A DNA stretch of 64,000 nt from Cantharellus purpuraceus (Eukaryota; Basidiomycota; Agaricomycetes; Cantharellales; Hydnaceae): NCBI GenBank assembly GCA_025174535.1, contig JALBUN010000024.1, positions 1 to 64,000 on the forward strand. Reading direction: 5' to 3'. The notes under the pieces were generated by a model. That model was not told the DNA's origin, ran no database searches, and saw only the letters and a program-made list of their open reading frames with translations. The position numbers and the translations under genes are program-made. Below are positions 1 to 10,795 of this stretch, piece by piece (within the stretch, counting starts at the first letter, position 1; each line of letters starts with the position of its first letter).

Positions 1-2
1 CC

Positions 3-1975
3 TGTATGGGAACCACCTTTTCCCTATCAAATCCTATTTATGCAGCACCAATGTGCTATACTTTGCTTTTCCATTCCTGGGTATCAGCATATATTTGGTG
101 CTTGTACCTGGAATGGACTTATTCAAATATTCTCTATTTTTCCATATTTCTTCTGGAATATTCCATGCAGAACTCGGCCCAGAATGATTTATTTCTGCTG
201 TGCTACAGTTGTGGACCCATAGGCACCCACAAACCTTCCCACAGTCAGCACTCCACCTCTGGACCAGGCATTCAGCCTGAATTCAAGCTCAGATGTCTCT
301 GATCAATAAATATTCTCTAAGACGCTTGTTCAGAATCATGTCAGTATACAATATTCTGATGTATAGGAGATATACATCAGGATTTCAATGATACATAAAG
401 CCAGGGAGTTACAATTTGGATATCTTAAAAGATTTTGGATGTGTGAAATTTTCATAAATATAAACATATATTCTATATTTTAATAAACTTTAAAAGATGA
501 GATATTTGGTTGAGATGAACATAATCATTTACATGGATATAATAGGAATGTCTGTATTAATATAATTGGTATTATATAGGGTATTTAGATATACAAATAC
601 CAGGTGGGGATTAAAGATAGTTCAAATTATGTTACAAGTATTGTATAAGAAAGAATCAATGATATTTGGATGTTCCTTCAAGAGAGTTGCCACCACTAAA
701 TGGGGAAAAAACAATTATTTTTGAGAATTATGCCAAAATATCACAATATGTTTTAATCTAGTATATTGTGTAAAATTTGAGAATCATGTTGAAATATGAA
801 AATAAGTTTGAATTGAAGTGTATTGTATAAAATTTGAGGAAAATAGGTTGTATATACGTATTTGTTGTATTTCTGAACAAGCGTCTAACTTGACAACCAC
901 AGCCTCTCAGGGCACTATTTTCCATGGAGATCATCACCTGAGATGTGGCTATCCATGGCTGTCCAAACCAGTGTAGAAAACAGGGTGGACACCCTTCTTT
1001 TTGCCTGATCAGTGCCTAGTTCAGAGATCAAATCAGCTGATGGGTGATCAGATCAGGTGATTGCCTTGGAATATTCTACCCCTTTCCATAACATTCTAGC
1101 TGTTTCCTTCTATTATTAGATAGAACTTTCCAGAACCATTATTCAGCTCCTGATCAGTGTTAATGCAGTGATCAGAACCTGTGATTGGCTTGGAATATTT
1201 TACCCCTTTCTTCCACCTTCCACAACCTTCCAGTAGTTTCCATCTATTAATATTCCAGAAGCATTACTCAGCCCCTGTAAATACAATATATAAGGAGGTC
1301 ATTCTGCCTCTGAAATATCCAACATATTCTACCCATATTCTGCACACCAGTGTGACTAGAGTGACATACAGTGTCATCCTCTATATCTCAGTGACTGTTG
1401 ATTACCAGTTCAAGGATCTTTTACAGTTGTGTAACTGTACTTGATTGCACTCAAAGTAGTGATATTCCTGCTTTGGGTGTGAGTGTAGTATCTGTGACTA
1501 TGAATCTACAGGGTGAGATTGTCTGTCAATAGTCCTGCCATTAGTGCTCTTGTTACTAGTGTGTACTGCCTTTGCAGAGCATTAGAATCTTGAAATTGTG
1601 TGAAGCAGTTGCTGGACTACTTCATACATTGCTGTTACCTGCTTCAGAGTGCCACTGGTTGGACGGTTGGATTCATCCACCTACTTCCTTTAGCCTCTAA
1701 GTGCATTCCCCTCATTTTGGAATATCTGGACCCCTAAGCATCCGTGAACTCTAGACTCTGGAAGTCTTATTCAATTCTTACTGCTAAGAAATGTATTACT
1801 TTTCTGCATATAGTCTGCATTGACCAATACAAGGGATTGTAACCAAAGTACAAACATTAAATTGTTTCTGGAGTTGTGCTGCAGCAGGGTTTGATATTCT
1901 TCTCAGCTGTTCATTCATGGAATTGTGGTGATTTAGAGTTTGCCCTAACACCATAATTTTGCAGGTTCCAAAACA
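3..1975 (+). mobile_element. LTR of family A, copy 1 (solo or terminal), split by a MITE
   Basis: The element begins TGTATGGGAAC and ends GGTTCCAAAACA, the reverse complement of two other copies at 9366-10795 and 44523-45974. Without the MITE at 321-885 it is about 1.41 kb, matching the other copies (1430 and 1452 bp). A TATA-like stretch (AATATATAAGG) near 1286 puts the promoter on the plus strand. The right flank is GAACT. Only two bases of the left flank lie in the window (CC against the expected CT), so it cannot be shown whether this is a solo LTR or the LTR of a longer element. It sits inside the element-E remnant at 1976-2185. It is the most decayed copy: CpGs kept in the other two copies are TG or CA here. 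Confidence 0.85.
321..885 (+). mobile_element. PIF/Harbinger-like MITE, copy 1
   Basis: A 565-bp AT-rich non-coding element bounded by the inverted repeat GACGCTTGTTCAGAA / TTCTGAACAAGCGTC and flanked on both sides by TAA. A 3-bp TWA target duplication with short TIRs and no ORF fits Tourist-like MITEs moved by PIF/Harbinger transposases. An inverted copy of exactly the same length lies at 58238-58802. This copy is inserted in LTR-A copy 1. No transposase is visible in the window. Confidence 0.85.
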
Positions 1976-2185
1976 GAACTGGAGGCAGATGAGTGAGATT
2001 GACTGTGACAATCAGACAGATTAATGGAGACATGATGGTTTCCAAATGGAGTATAGATTTCATGTGCACAGGGATCTGAGTGGATCAGACGGGGATCTGG
2101 GCATTAATGAATATAGTCATAACACCCAACACCAACTCCAACTCTGATCCAAGTTCCAACCTCCCATTGGACCTAGTGCATAACA
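1976..2185. repeat. Remnant of element E (LTR-like repeat), right part
   Basis: The sequence is collinear with parts of 34381-34954 and 63775-64000; all three share the segment GGTTTCCAAATGGAGTATAG. It ends at 2185 with GTGCATAACA, matching the end of the 34-kb copy (GTGTGTAACA). It abuts the Helitron-type ORF directly, so element E was inserted in, or joined to, that gene. LTR-A copy 1 then entered element E. The left part lies outside the window. Confidence 0.6.
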
Positions 2186-2830
2186 ATCTTCAAACATGCC
2201 AACTCCATAAGAGAACAGTGTAGGCCATAAATAACCATATACTTTAGGATTATATGAAGTTAGTAATGGCTGGTTACCAGCAGCAAACTTGACAAAAGGA
2301 TAATTACTCTTCTTGAGCTTCTGAAGTGCAGTCAGTTTTTGCATTTTGTAACTAGATCCAACCTGATTGGTATCAAGAACACCTGTGCTTGTGATAGGTA
2401 CTGTGTCATTGTCACCTTGAAAAGCTGATGAAGTTGCTTGTTGAGTATATGAAGTGCCCTCTGAGTATATCATGGAAGTATGCAAAAGTTCTTGAACAAC
2501 AAAGCCACTTACAGACCCATTTTCTGGATAGTCATGAGCAAGAACTTCATGGTCAATTGTGACCTCAAAATAAAGTGGATTGTTTACCTTCAGCCAACAA
2601 AGAGCACTCAAGATCCTATGTCAACAAACTAATAGAGGGGATCTTGCTGGTATTTCTTCAGTAACTGCCATGCTGTCAGGGTTCATATGACTCAGTTTCT
2701 ATTTTTAGTACCTTTCTTATCGCCCCTATCAGCACAGCCTGTTAGGGTGCACTCTCCTATCTCTCCCCTATTGTTCCCCTATCTTGGTTCCCCTATTCTG
2801 TGCATCATCTAGTATAAGGACCTTGCCTGG

Positions 2831-4208
2831 TGTTTTGGAACCGTGAACTTCAACCTAAACTGTGGTGTTAATCACAATCTAAGTTTAGCCCGAGGATGTA
2901 TGACCTTTCAAGGCTAGCAATAAGCTTGAAACTATTTTAACGGAGAACCCAATTAAGAAATTATACTCCGGTGAGCAATCACAATCAATGTTGCCCCAGG
3001 AAGTGAAGCAATAGAGATTTATGCTTGCCACGTGTAGTTCACGCTTTACTGCTGATGCAATGTAAAGTCAAAGATTGACAGGCGTTCAAGGGTTCAGATA
3101 CTTCAAAGGGGGAAGTAACCTAGTGCCTTAGTACTGCAGGTTGAGTGGATTAAAGCTAACAATAATCCCTTCAACATAAAAAGATAGATATGCACTTGAA
3201 CACTTCCTTCTGAACAAGCGTATTCACTGTATGTGTTTATCCGTGATAGAATCAACAGTCAAGGGATATTAATCTCATCTCAAAGAGGTGAGTTAATAGA
3301 CTGTGTTGTTGATTTATTGAAATGCCCACAATTGAACCAACCGATCAATAGCAAGTACATGTTAACCTGACTAACCTCAGAGTCTCAATTAAACGTGCAG
3401 TATTCTTGACCAATCAATAGCCTAGTACATATTAACCTGACTAACCTCAGAGTCTCAATTAAACGTGCAAGATTCTTGATTATAACCAATAGCCCGATAC
3501 GTGATAATTTGACTAACCTCAGAGTCTCAATTACACGTGTAAGGTTCTTGATCAGTGAATAACAATTAATACACTTCAAGTTACTGCTCCAAGTGGGCTT
3601 GTAGTGTTTTAATTACTAATCAGTTACTCCGTATTAACCTCTTCTCCGAGTTTGATTAATATTAGAGCCTGCTGCACTTGTAATATAATAACTTCTGGCT
3701 TCTCCAAGAGTCAATCAAAGTTAATATACACTAAGAGTAGCTGATATAAGTGTGATGCTTATGTGATGATTACTCAATGCTTGAGTAGACACTGCTGTGT
3801 GTGTGTGGTAAAAAGATCTTATTTCTTGCACTGCTGTTGCAGCCCTTTTTATATACATGGACTATCTAGCTTATGTAACTAATCAGAGAACATTCCTGGT
3901 GCTTAGGGAAGCCCCTGGAAGGAAAGAGAAGGCTGGGGAACCTTGTGGAAGGTCCAGGAAGGTGTCAGAACCTTCTGTGGCCGCTTTTGGCTGAAGTGTG
4001 CGAACTCCGATGATTATGTAATGCACGCGAGTGCTCATCGGAGTTGAATGACAGATTATATCAGCAACTGACCCCTTGTGTACACTTGTGGGCTCAAATA
4101 CACAAAAAAGCGAAATATAAGTACATTCAATAGAACATTTGAAATACCTTTAAACTACTAAATAATAGTCCTTATTTGAAGTAGTTTAGAACTGCATATA
4201 CCCCAACA
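2831..4208 (+). mobile_element. Solo LTR of family F, nested in the family C LTR
   Basis: A 1378-bp segment with TG...CA ends (TGTTTTGGAACC ... ATACCCCAACA) and a perfect 5-bp target duplication CCTGG at 2826-2830 and 4209-4213. It has no coding capacity. A TATA-like TTTTATATACATGG lies near 3847 on the plus strand. Three direct repeats of about 70 bp are inside it. No second copy or internal region is visible in the window, so the Gypsy or Copia affiliation is unknown. Confidence 0.85.
3342..3552 (+). repeat. Three tandem copies of a ~70-bp repeat in LTR-F
   Basis: The core GACTAACCTCAGAGTCTCAA starts at 3369, 3439 and 3511 (spacings 70 and 72). Each copy is preceded by a variant of CAATAGCNNRTACATGTTAAC. 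The short minus-strand reading frame here is only a translation of the repeats. Confidence 0.85.
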
Positions 4209-5701
4209 CCTGGTGCAGCAGTTTCCTCAGCTTGATCTCTGAGGATATCCACTGTACCAGGTGAGTCCCATGTATTTATCAGTGACAAGTGCATAGGCTG
4301 AGGATATCTGCTGTACCAGCTGGCATTATCTCTTATTGGCTCTCACTTATTGAGTATCTTGTTGTTGTGGCCTCGTCATTCAGCGTAGCCCTCACACATG
4401 CTCAGAGAAGAGACAAATATAATTGCCACTTCACCATACAGGATGTTAATTGGAGGAGAAAGCACACTTTCCAACAATGATGGATCCTGAGGAAAGACAC
4501 ATACATTACCATGAGATGCATACTGACTCATACAGCCCTTCTTCAACTTAATTGTACATTGTGTACAATGAGCCCCTGCAATACATTGTTCCTCAAGGAA
4601 AGTCAGACCCTGCAACTCATCAGGCACTCTACCAACCCAGCAATATTCAGCATAGCTATGCAGAGGAAGCCATACAAATCTCTTAAATTTTATACATAGA
4701 TTACAGCTGTGACAAACCTTGTAGTAACCATCATGTACAGTAGTAACATCAAACACTTGTATCTGTGGGTGATTTGACAATTCTTGCAGCTGAGATACAA
4801 TTCAAGTACACCAACCTCATACTGCTTTATTTGTGAACAAATTTCATTAATGCCACAGAAAGAACACATGGCTGATGCAAAAGCAGGGGCAGAAGTAGAT
4901 TGTCTGAACTCATGAATTATTTGCTTTTTAAGAGAAGCATGTTTGATGTGGCCATTTATTATTACCTGTTGAGGCCTCAATATACCTTCTCTTAGATGTA
5001 GGTTCACTATCATGTATGAAATCCCCTTGTTGAAGAGTGTTGGCCTAAGGCTGCTTTGATTGCACACAATGGCTGTCACTTGCATTAGCATACAAGTAAT
5101 GAGATTCTTGCTGTGGGGACTGGAATGGATAGACATTGTTAGGCACATCATGAATAGAATTAGAAGACAAAGAAGGCACTGGAATATCAAGGGGGGCAAA
5201 AGTGTGAGAAGCATATAAATGAGCAGTATGAAAATCTGATGTATTATATGATTGTTGAACATGAATACCAGCTGAAAAACAATCTGCAACTGTAATAAGA
5301 CATGTTGGAACACAGCAGTGGCCTTGAAACAGAAGTAGCAAATCATGTTTCAACATACTAGCCAATGGTGAGTGGCAATGTATACCTGTATGAAATTTAA
5401 GGACACTATGAAGCTGAAAAACAGTGGGATTACAATTTAAAATGAGATGAAGGGCTTGTTTAATGGCCACAGGAGGTATACAGGCAAAGTGAGCTTTCAC
5501 AAGCAAAGAAGATAAGGAGACATCAGTGGGAGATGTAATAGCAATGATGTCAGGATTTGCACAATCAGCATAGGTGATATTGGCTCCATTGCCAGTGTCT
5601 GCTCCATTGCTAATATCTACTCTATTGCAACTATGATTGCACCCTGATTGCACCCTGAAGCATGCCATCTCAGGAGCAATGCATATTTTGCAAACTGCCA
5701 A

Positions 5702-6251
5702 AAAAAAAAGGCCTCATATATGAAATCAAAGCTAAAGTGGTAATAACTTGAATCAAGTATGTATGGTGTAGAGCTGTGCAGTTACAACAGGAAATGAATA
5801 TAGAGTTGTCTAGATAATTTCCAAGATGAATAGCAATGTTCTAGTAGTCACAGCAAGCACAGTTGTTCAGTAACAAGTTCAATAACCTGGAGAAAAGGTC
5901 CTGATCTATTTCATCACTAGGAAAGCTTGTTTTGTACAAGCTAGGTGTGTCTAGAGTCTGTGTTAACAGTATGGAGCTGAAGGGATAAAAGGAAAATAAA
6001 TGAGCATGAAAACAAAACAGGGGTGCCTCCTATACCATACCCCCTTTCTCCCACCTCCTAATCCCTTAGCTCCTTTATATTCTAACCGCTCCTGGGTCTC
6101 CTATATGCCCCTGAAATCCACATTCCCTAACATTTTATAGATTAGCTAGCACCAAGAACCACAAGAATGACCTTGTAAAGGCCTTGTGCGGGGCTGCTGA
6201 GGAGCAACTTTCAAGTGGTGGTAGGCTTTCTCATATTTTGCTATCCATTCC
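5702..6251. other. Gene-free stretch between Helitron remnant and module B1
   Basis: AT-rich sequence upstream of the Helitron-type ORF. It starts with a poly-A tract at 5700-5709, and CCTCCTA-type runs lie near 6040. No coding signal was recognised. Confidence 0.4.
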
Positions 6252-6338
6252 CCATGCCGGTGACGAGCCAGGACGCATCGAGGACGCATATCAAACCACT
6301 CTGACAGTCCAACTCCGCCAGCGTCTTTTCGTATCAAC

Positions 6339-6348
6339 TTTTAAATAG
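6339..6348 (+). promoter_or_regulatory. TATA-like element upstream of the small ORF, copy 1
   Basis: TTTTAAATAG lies about 120 bp before the ATG at 6467, followed by a C/T-rich leader typical of fungal 5' UTRs. It is repeated in module copy 2. The related ORF at 38639-39076 has TATATAAG about 65 bp upstream. Confidence 0.45.
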
Positions 6349-6466
6349 CGCCGCAACTCCCTCTCCACCTCAGTCTCTAATTCTAGCCATCGATCGTCAC
6401 TCGTGTTTCATCGCCATCAATCATTATCAGCCTTCTATTCACACCGATCCTTTCATCATCATTCAC

Positions 6467-6901
6467 ATGGCTTCCCATTCTATTCCCCTCTCCAACATCA
6501 CTTCTAATAATGCGTCACACTGGTCTCTGGACACAGAGGACTATCAAAAATACGCCGAGCTCCACGGGCATGTTAAGCCACCTCCACGTGTCAAAATACT
6601 TCCAAAACTCTTTCAACGTCCAAGATCCCCACCATGTCTCTCTTATGCCATTGGCGATCCCATATTCTTTCACAATTCCATTGAACCATATACATTCCTC
6701 GACATTTCACCTCTATATCGTAACACGGATAGAAGAGTCGAACGTGAGGTAGAATTTCAGTCGCCATTGCCGACCTATCCTCCCACTTCAATCCGACTCA
6801 GGTTACATCGTGTCAGGCAAAGGGACCAAATACTCTTGGAGCGGGATACCATATGGAGACGGATCACTAAGACAATAAGGAGTATTTGTTGTGGATGCTG
6901 A
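6467..6901 (+). CDS. Retrotransposon accessory ORF (144 aa), copy 1
   Basis: An intact 144-aa ORF whose stop lies about 12 bp before LTR-B copy 1. It is not gag, protease, RT, RNase H, integrase or a chromodomain. Visible features are an N-terminal SHWSLDTEDYQKY segment, a PPPRVK patch, a central YAIGDPIFFHNSIEPYTF motif at about residues 60-77, a basic segment, and a Cys-rich amphipathic tail (WRRITKTIRSICCGC). The same skeleton (WS-D, PPP-V, Y-IGDP-F--N, PY-F, W-R) occurs in the 145-aa ORF at 38639-39076, in the same place in a different Gypsy family. The function is unknown. It has no signal peptide or long hydrophobic helix, so a classical envelope protein is unlikely. Confidence 0.7.
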   Translation: MASHSIPLSNITSNNASHWSLDTEDYQKYAELHGHVKPPPRVKILPKLFQRPRSPPCLSYAIGDPIFFHNSIEPYTFLDISPLYRNTDRRVEREVEFQSPLPTYPPTSIRLRLHRVRQRDQILLERDTIWRRITKTIRSICCGC

Positions 6902-6913
6902 CTGAAGTCCTCA

Positions 6914-7675
6914 TGTGACTCAGGGTCAATTAACCTTCGGAGCCGTAGGGAAGATGGTATTGGTGGATGTTTCTATTGTTCTTTTATATGACTCACCCCT
7001 GTTTCATCTTTTAATTCATTCATACACGACTTACTCATCCTTGTTCTATTTTTGGTTCTTTTATTACTCATCACCCCCTATTCTTACAAAGATTACCCCT
7101 ATCTGTCGTTTCATTTCTCCATGATTTCCCCTTTAGTAGTTCAACTTCACATGCTTTGTCAGCTGGCTTGATCAGCATTTCTTGCATCATATCGCATCAT
7201 TTGCTCCTCATATTGTGTCGTTGTGCCCTGGGGATTTGTATATAAAAGGGCGCTAGTTTTCGCCTTTGGAATCAATCAACAAGTTTTCAGCCAACGCTCT
7301 AAAGTCAAAGTCCACGCTCTAAGTCTACGCTCTACGCTCTACATCACCATCCATCATCTCTACACTAAGGTAAAGCACCTTGGTTCCACGATCAGATTTC
7401 CCTCCTCCACCGAGAGGTTGCTTCTCTTGAAACCGGCTTTCGCGTACCTCCCAACCGGGCTCCGCATTGTCATCCAGTCACAGAGCACGATCAGCCATCG
7501 GGACCGACCTTTTGCTCCCATCCTCATCCAACCACAGAGTACTATCCCACTTCCCTGTTACGTACCCCTCGCCCTGATTGATCTTTGGAGTGCTGAACAA
7601 CTGCGTTACACACCGTCTGTTTGCTAGGACCGTTGCGCGCAGGCTTATAGGATCTATTCCTTAAGCGAACCGACA
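6914..7675 (+). mobile_element. LTR of family B, copy 1
   Basis: A 762-bp TG...CA segment (TGTGACTCAGGGTC ... GCGAACCGACA) directly downstream of the small ORF. TATATAAAAG at 7239-7248 marks a plus-strand promoter. TGACTCA sites lie at its start and near 6991. A 70-bp end fragment of the same LTR precedes the decayed pol at 58873. Exact ends are inferred by comparing the two module copies. Confidence 0.7.
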
Positions 7676-7891
7676 CCGGTCTCCTTGTCAGTTATCCTGA
7701 CCTCAAAATGGACATGGGGAAAGGTATATATTAGGCTGCAGATGATTCCAAGGGTGACTGCTGATTTTCCCTGACACAGACATGTCCATGGCTTACTGTA
7801 ATACACCATCACCGATGTGTGCTCATCCATTGCAAGGAGAGCTCATCTTCAAGAGTCCTATCTCATGGTGACTCTATTCACGGCTAGCTGA
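7676..7891 (+). other. Spacer between the two B modules
   Basis: 216 bp with no ORF. It may be the leader of an element whose gag-pol was deleted, since it follows one LTR-B and precedes the next accessory ORF. No clear tRNA primer site was seen. Confidence 0.35.
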
Positions 7892-8102
7892 CCATGCGTT
7901 GACAAGCCAGGATGCATCAAGGACGCAAATCGAACCACTCTGACAGTCCAACTCCGCCAGCGTCTTTTCGTATCAACTTTTAAATAGCGCCGCAACTCCC
8001 TCTCCACCTCAGTCTCTAATTCTAGCCATCAATCGTCACTCGTGTTTCATCGCCATCAATCATTATCAGCCTTCTATTCACACCGATCCTTTCATCATTC
8101 AC

Positions 8103-8537
8103 ATGGCTTCCCATTCTATTCCCCTCTCCAATATCACTTCTAATAATACGTCACACTGGTCTCTAGACACAGAGGACTATCAAAAATACACTGAGCTCCA
8201 CGGGCATGTTAAGCCACCTCCACGTGTCAAAATACTTCCAAAACTCTTTCAACGTCCAAGATCCCCACCATGTCTCTCTTATGCCATTGGCGATCCCATA
8301 TTCTTTCACAATTCCATTGAACCATATACATTCCTCGACATTTCACCTCTATATCGTAACACAGATAGAAGAGTCAAACGTGAGGTAGAATTTCAGTCAC
8401 CATTGCCGACCTATCCTCCCACTTCAATCCGACTCAGGTTACATCGTGTCAGGCAAAGGGACCAAATACTCTTGGAATGGGATACCATATGGAGACGGAT
8501 CACTAAGACAATAAGGAGTATTTGTTGTGGATGCTGA
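8103..8537 (+). CDS. Retrotransposon accessory ORF (144 aa), copy 2
   Basis: An intact second copy of the 6467-6901 protein, with a handful of substitutions (for example NNASHW to NNTSHW, YAELHG to YTELHG, ERDTIW to EWDTIW). All conserved motifs, including YAIGDPIFFHN and the Cys-rich tail, are kept. Both copies stay open while the pol genes in the window are full of stops, which may mean recent duplication or selection on this ORF. The function is unknown. Confidence 0.7.
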   Translation: MASHSIPLSNITSNNTSHWSLDTEDYQKYTELHGHVKPPPRVKILPKLFQRPRSPPCLSYAIGDPIFFHNSIEPYTFLDISPLYRNTDRRVKREVEFQSPLPTYPPTSIRLRLHRVRQRDQILLEWDTIWRRITKTIRSICCGC

Positions 8538-8549
8538 CTGAAGTCCTCA

Positions 8550-9318
8550 TGTGACTCAGGGTCAATTTACCTTCGGAGCCATAGGGAAGATGGTATTGGT
8601 GGATGTTTCTATTGTTCTTTTATATGACTCACCCCTGTTTCATCTTTTAATTCATTCATACACGACTTACTCATCCTTGTTCTATTTTTGGTTCTTTTAT
8701 TACTCATCACCCCCTATTCTTACAAAGATTACCCCTATCTGTCGTTTCATTTCTCCATGATTTCCCCATTAGTAGTTCAACTTCACACGCTTTGTCAGCT
8801 GGCTTGATCAGCATTTCTTGCATCATATTGCATCATTTGCTCCTCATATTGTGTTGTTGTGCCCTGGGGATTTGTATATAAAAGGGTGCTAGTTTTCACC
8901 TTTGGAATCAATTAACAAGTTTTCAGCCAACGCTCTAAAGTCAAAGTCCACGCTCTAAGTCTACGCTCTACACTCTACATCACAATCCATCATCTCTACA
9001 CTGAGGTAAAACACCTTGGTTCAACAATCAGATTTCCCTCTGCCACCAAGAGGTTGCTTTTCTTGAAACCAGCTTTCGTGTACCTCCCAACCGGGCTCCG
9101 CATTGTCATCCAGTCACAGAGCACAATCAGCCATTGGGACCGACCTTTAGCTCCCATCCCCATCCAACCACAGAGCACTATCCCACTTCCCTGTTACTCA
9201 GTGCCGCCCCCTACACCTGATTGATCTTTGGAGTGCTGAACAACTGCGTTACACACCGTCTGTTTGCTAGGACCGTTGCGTGCAGGCTTATAGGATCTAT
9301 TTCATAAGCGAACCGACA
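8550..9318 (+). mobile_element. LTR of family B, copy 2
   Basis: 769 bp, TGTGACTCAGGG ... GCGAACCGACA, with TATATAAAAG at 8875-8884. Its right flank GCGTG is the expected target duplication. No matching GCGTG was found left of the composite, which suggests the original left end is lost. Confidence 0.7.
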
Positions 9319-9365
9319 GCGTGCCATTATCAACCCTGCAAGTGGGCCCTTCCACAGGGCGCAAC

Positions 9366-10795
9366 TGTTTTGGAACCCGCAAAATTATGGTGTTAGGGCA
9401 AACTCTAAATCACCACAATTCCGTGAATGAACAGCTGAGAAGAATATCAAATCCTACTGCAGCACAACTCCAGAAACGATTTAACGTCTGTACTTTGGTT
9501 ACAATCCCTTGTATTGGTCAATGCAGACGATACGCAGGAAGGTAATACGTTTCTTAGCAGTAGGGAATGAATAAGACTTCCAGAGTCTAGAGTTCACGGA
9601 CGCTTAGGGGTCCAGATATTCCAAAAAGAGGGGAATGCACTTAGAGGCTAGAGGAAGTAGGCGGATGAATCCGACCATCCAACCAGTGACACTCTGAAGC
9701 GGGTAACAGCGATGTGTGAAGTAGTCTGGCAACTGCTTCACACGAGTTCAAGATTCTAATGCTCTGCAAAGGCAGTACACACTAGTAACTTAAACAAGAG
9801 CACTAATGGCAGGACTATCGACAGACAATCTCACCCTGTAGATTTGTAGTCACACGAGGTAGATACTACACTCACGCCCAAAGCAGGACAATCACTACTT
9901 CGAGTGCAATTGAATACAGTTACACAACTGTAAGCGACCCTTGAACTGGACAATCAACAGTTACTGAGATATAGAGGATGACACTGTATGTCACTCTAGT
10001 CACACTGATGTGCAAATGATGGGGTAGAAATGGTTATTTATTCAGAGGCAGAATGGGCTCCTTTTATATTGTATTTACAGGAGCTGACTAATACTACTGG
10101 AAACTTCTACCTATTAATAGATGGAAACTACTGGAAGCTAGTGGAATATGTGAGAAGGGGGTGGAAGTTTCCTAGCCAATGAGCTGCTTGGATTTGCTCT
10201 GACTCATGGCATGAGTCATGGATGGAGTCATAGTATGAGTAATCACAGGAGTCATGGTATGAGTCATGGAAGGAGTCATAGCATGAGTCATGGCAGGAGT
10301 CATTGCATGAGTCACCATTACTCAAATAACTCGGTCAATACTTCGTTTCCCAGGCTGATTAGCACAGCTATGGGTAGGCATGGCTTCTATTGAACTCTCC
10401 ACCGAAAATGGAGTCAGGAGGTGGAGTGGTTGGGAAGATATTGAGCATTTACTGGCAGTGGTGACCAGATTGAGTCGGAGATTGAAATGAGTCATGTGAT
10501 TGAAAATGAGTCAGTTGTCCGGGTGACTCCGGCTGACTTTGAGGCTGCTGACATCTGCGAAGGTTTGTGGGTCCATGTGGGTCCCAAAACTTCGCCCAGC
10601 AGAACAATAAGTTTGTAGACTCATTTCTGCATGGAAAATTCCCAAAAAAATATGAAAAAATAGAGAATATTTGAATGGCCCTGAATCAAGAGAAAGCAGC
10701 AGATATATGCTGATATTTTAAGGCCATCAAGCGGAATTGTACAGTTTTGGGACTTTTAAACAAGATCTTTTTAAGGGAAAACCAGTTCCCATACA
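9366..10795 (-). mobile_element. Solo LTR of family A, copy 2
   Basis: A 1430-bp TG...CA segment with a perfect 5-bp target duplication GCAAC (9361-9365 and 10796-10800). The TATA box AATATAAAAG, read on the minus strand, is at 10061-10070, so U3 runs from 10795 leftwards. There is no internal element sequence. It is inserted in the last coding part of the NLR gene. It is nearly identical to copy 3. Confidence 0.92.
10200..10314. promoter_or_regulatory. Cluster of TGA(C/G)TCA sites in the U3 of LTR-A copy 2
   Basis: TGACTCA at 10200-10206 and TGAGTCA at 10212, 10260, 10284 and 10308 lie in a degenerate 12-bp repeat (ATGAGTCATGGN). Two more sites lie near 10490-10515. TGASTCA is the core site of Gcn4/AP-1-type bZIP factors. 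The cluster is 130-250 bp upstream of the LTR TATA box, where an enhancer would be expected. Binding is inferred. Confidence 0.6.

Larger units (their letters stand above)
2674..4396 (+). mobile_element. Solo LTR of Gypsy family C, plus orientation
   Basis: It starts TGTCAGGGTTCATATGACTC and ends CGTAGCCCTCACA, the reverse complement of the LTRs at 38221-38592 and 46454-46766. The 5-bp target duplication CATGC flanks it exactly (2669-2673 and 4397-4401). It is about 340 bp once the nested LTR-F and one CCTGG are removed. No internal Gypsy sequence is present, so it is a solo LTR left by LTR-LTR recombination. A TGACTCA bZIP-type site lies near its start. It splits the Helitron-type gene. Confidence 0.9.
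2186..5701 (-). pseudogene. Helitron-associated N-terminal protein (DUF6570-like), interrupted
   Basis: The minus-strand pieces read in order. 5701-5045 is Cys/Ser-rich. A frame change leads to 5040-4690 (a CSFCGINEICS segment). 4780-4402 has the DUF6570 signature WVGRVPDELQGLTFLEEQ followed by GNVCVFPQDP. After two nested LTRs, 2668-2186 continues with LCWLKVNNPLYFEV and LWPTLFSYGVGMFED. This order is known from the large Helitron-linked proteins of Agaricomycetes that precede the Helitron_like_N and helicase regions. The Rep and helicase parts are absent, the right end is truncated by element E, and at least one frameshift is present. The flanking CATGC target duplication (2669-2673, 4397-4401) shows the gene was continuous before the LTR inserted. 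Confidence 0.7.
6252..7675 (+). repeat. Module B, copy 1: small ORF plus LTR-B
   Basis: This stretch and 7892-9318 are near-identical direct repeats about 1.64 kb apart. Each holds, in order, a TATA-like TTTTAAATAG, a 144-aa ORF, and a TG...CA LTR with its own TATATAAAAG box. The layout is that of the 3' end of an LTR retrotransposon, present twice. Confidence 0.85.
7892..9318 (+). repeat. Module B, copy 2: small ORF plus LTR-B
   Basis: Second copy of the 6252-7675 module, with scattered, mostly C/T and G/A differences. Its right edge abuts minus-strand coding sequence of the NLR pseudogene, so the B composite interrupts that gene. Confidence 0.85.

Noticed and set aside
3208..3220. TTCTGAACAAGCG, a 13-nt match to the MITE terminal repeat, inside LTR-F
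   Set aside because: The last two bases and all flanking sequence differ and no second end was found. It is probably chance or a very old relic.
10200..10330. Possible CRISPR-like array
   Set aside because: The repeats are contiguous and degenerate without unique spacers, inside an LTR, in a eukaryotic genome.
10211..10393. ORFs made of repeated SHGMSHGRS or SCNDSCHDS
   Set aside because: They are translations of the TGASTCA repeat array in the LTR-A U3, present in both copies, with no sign of a gene.
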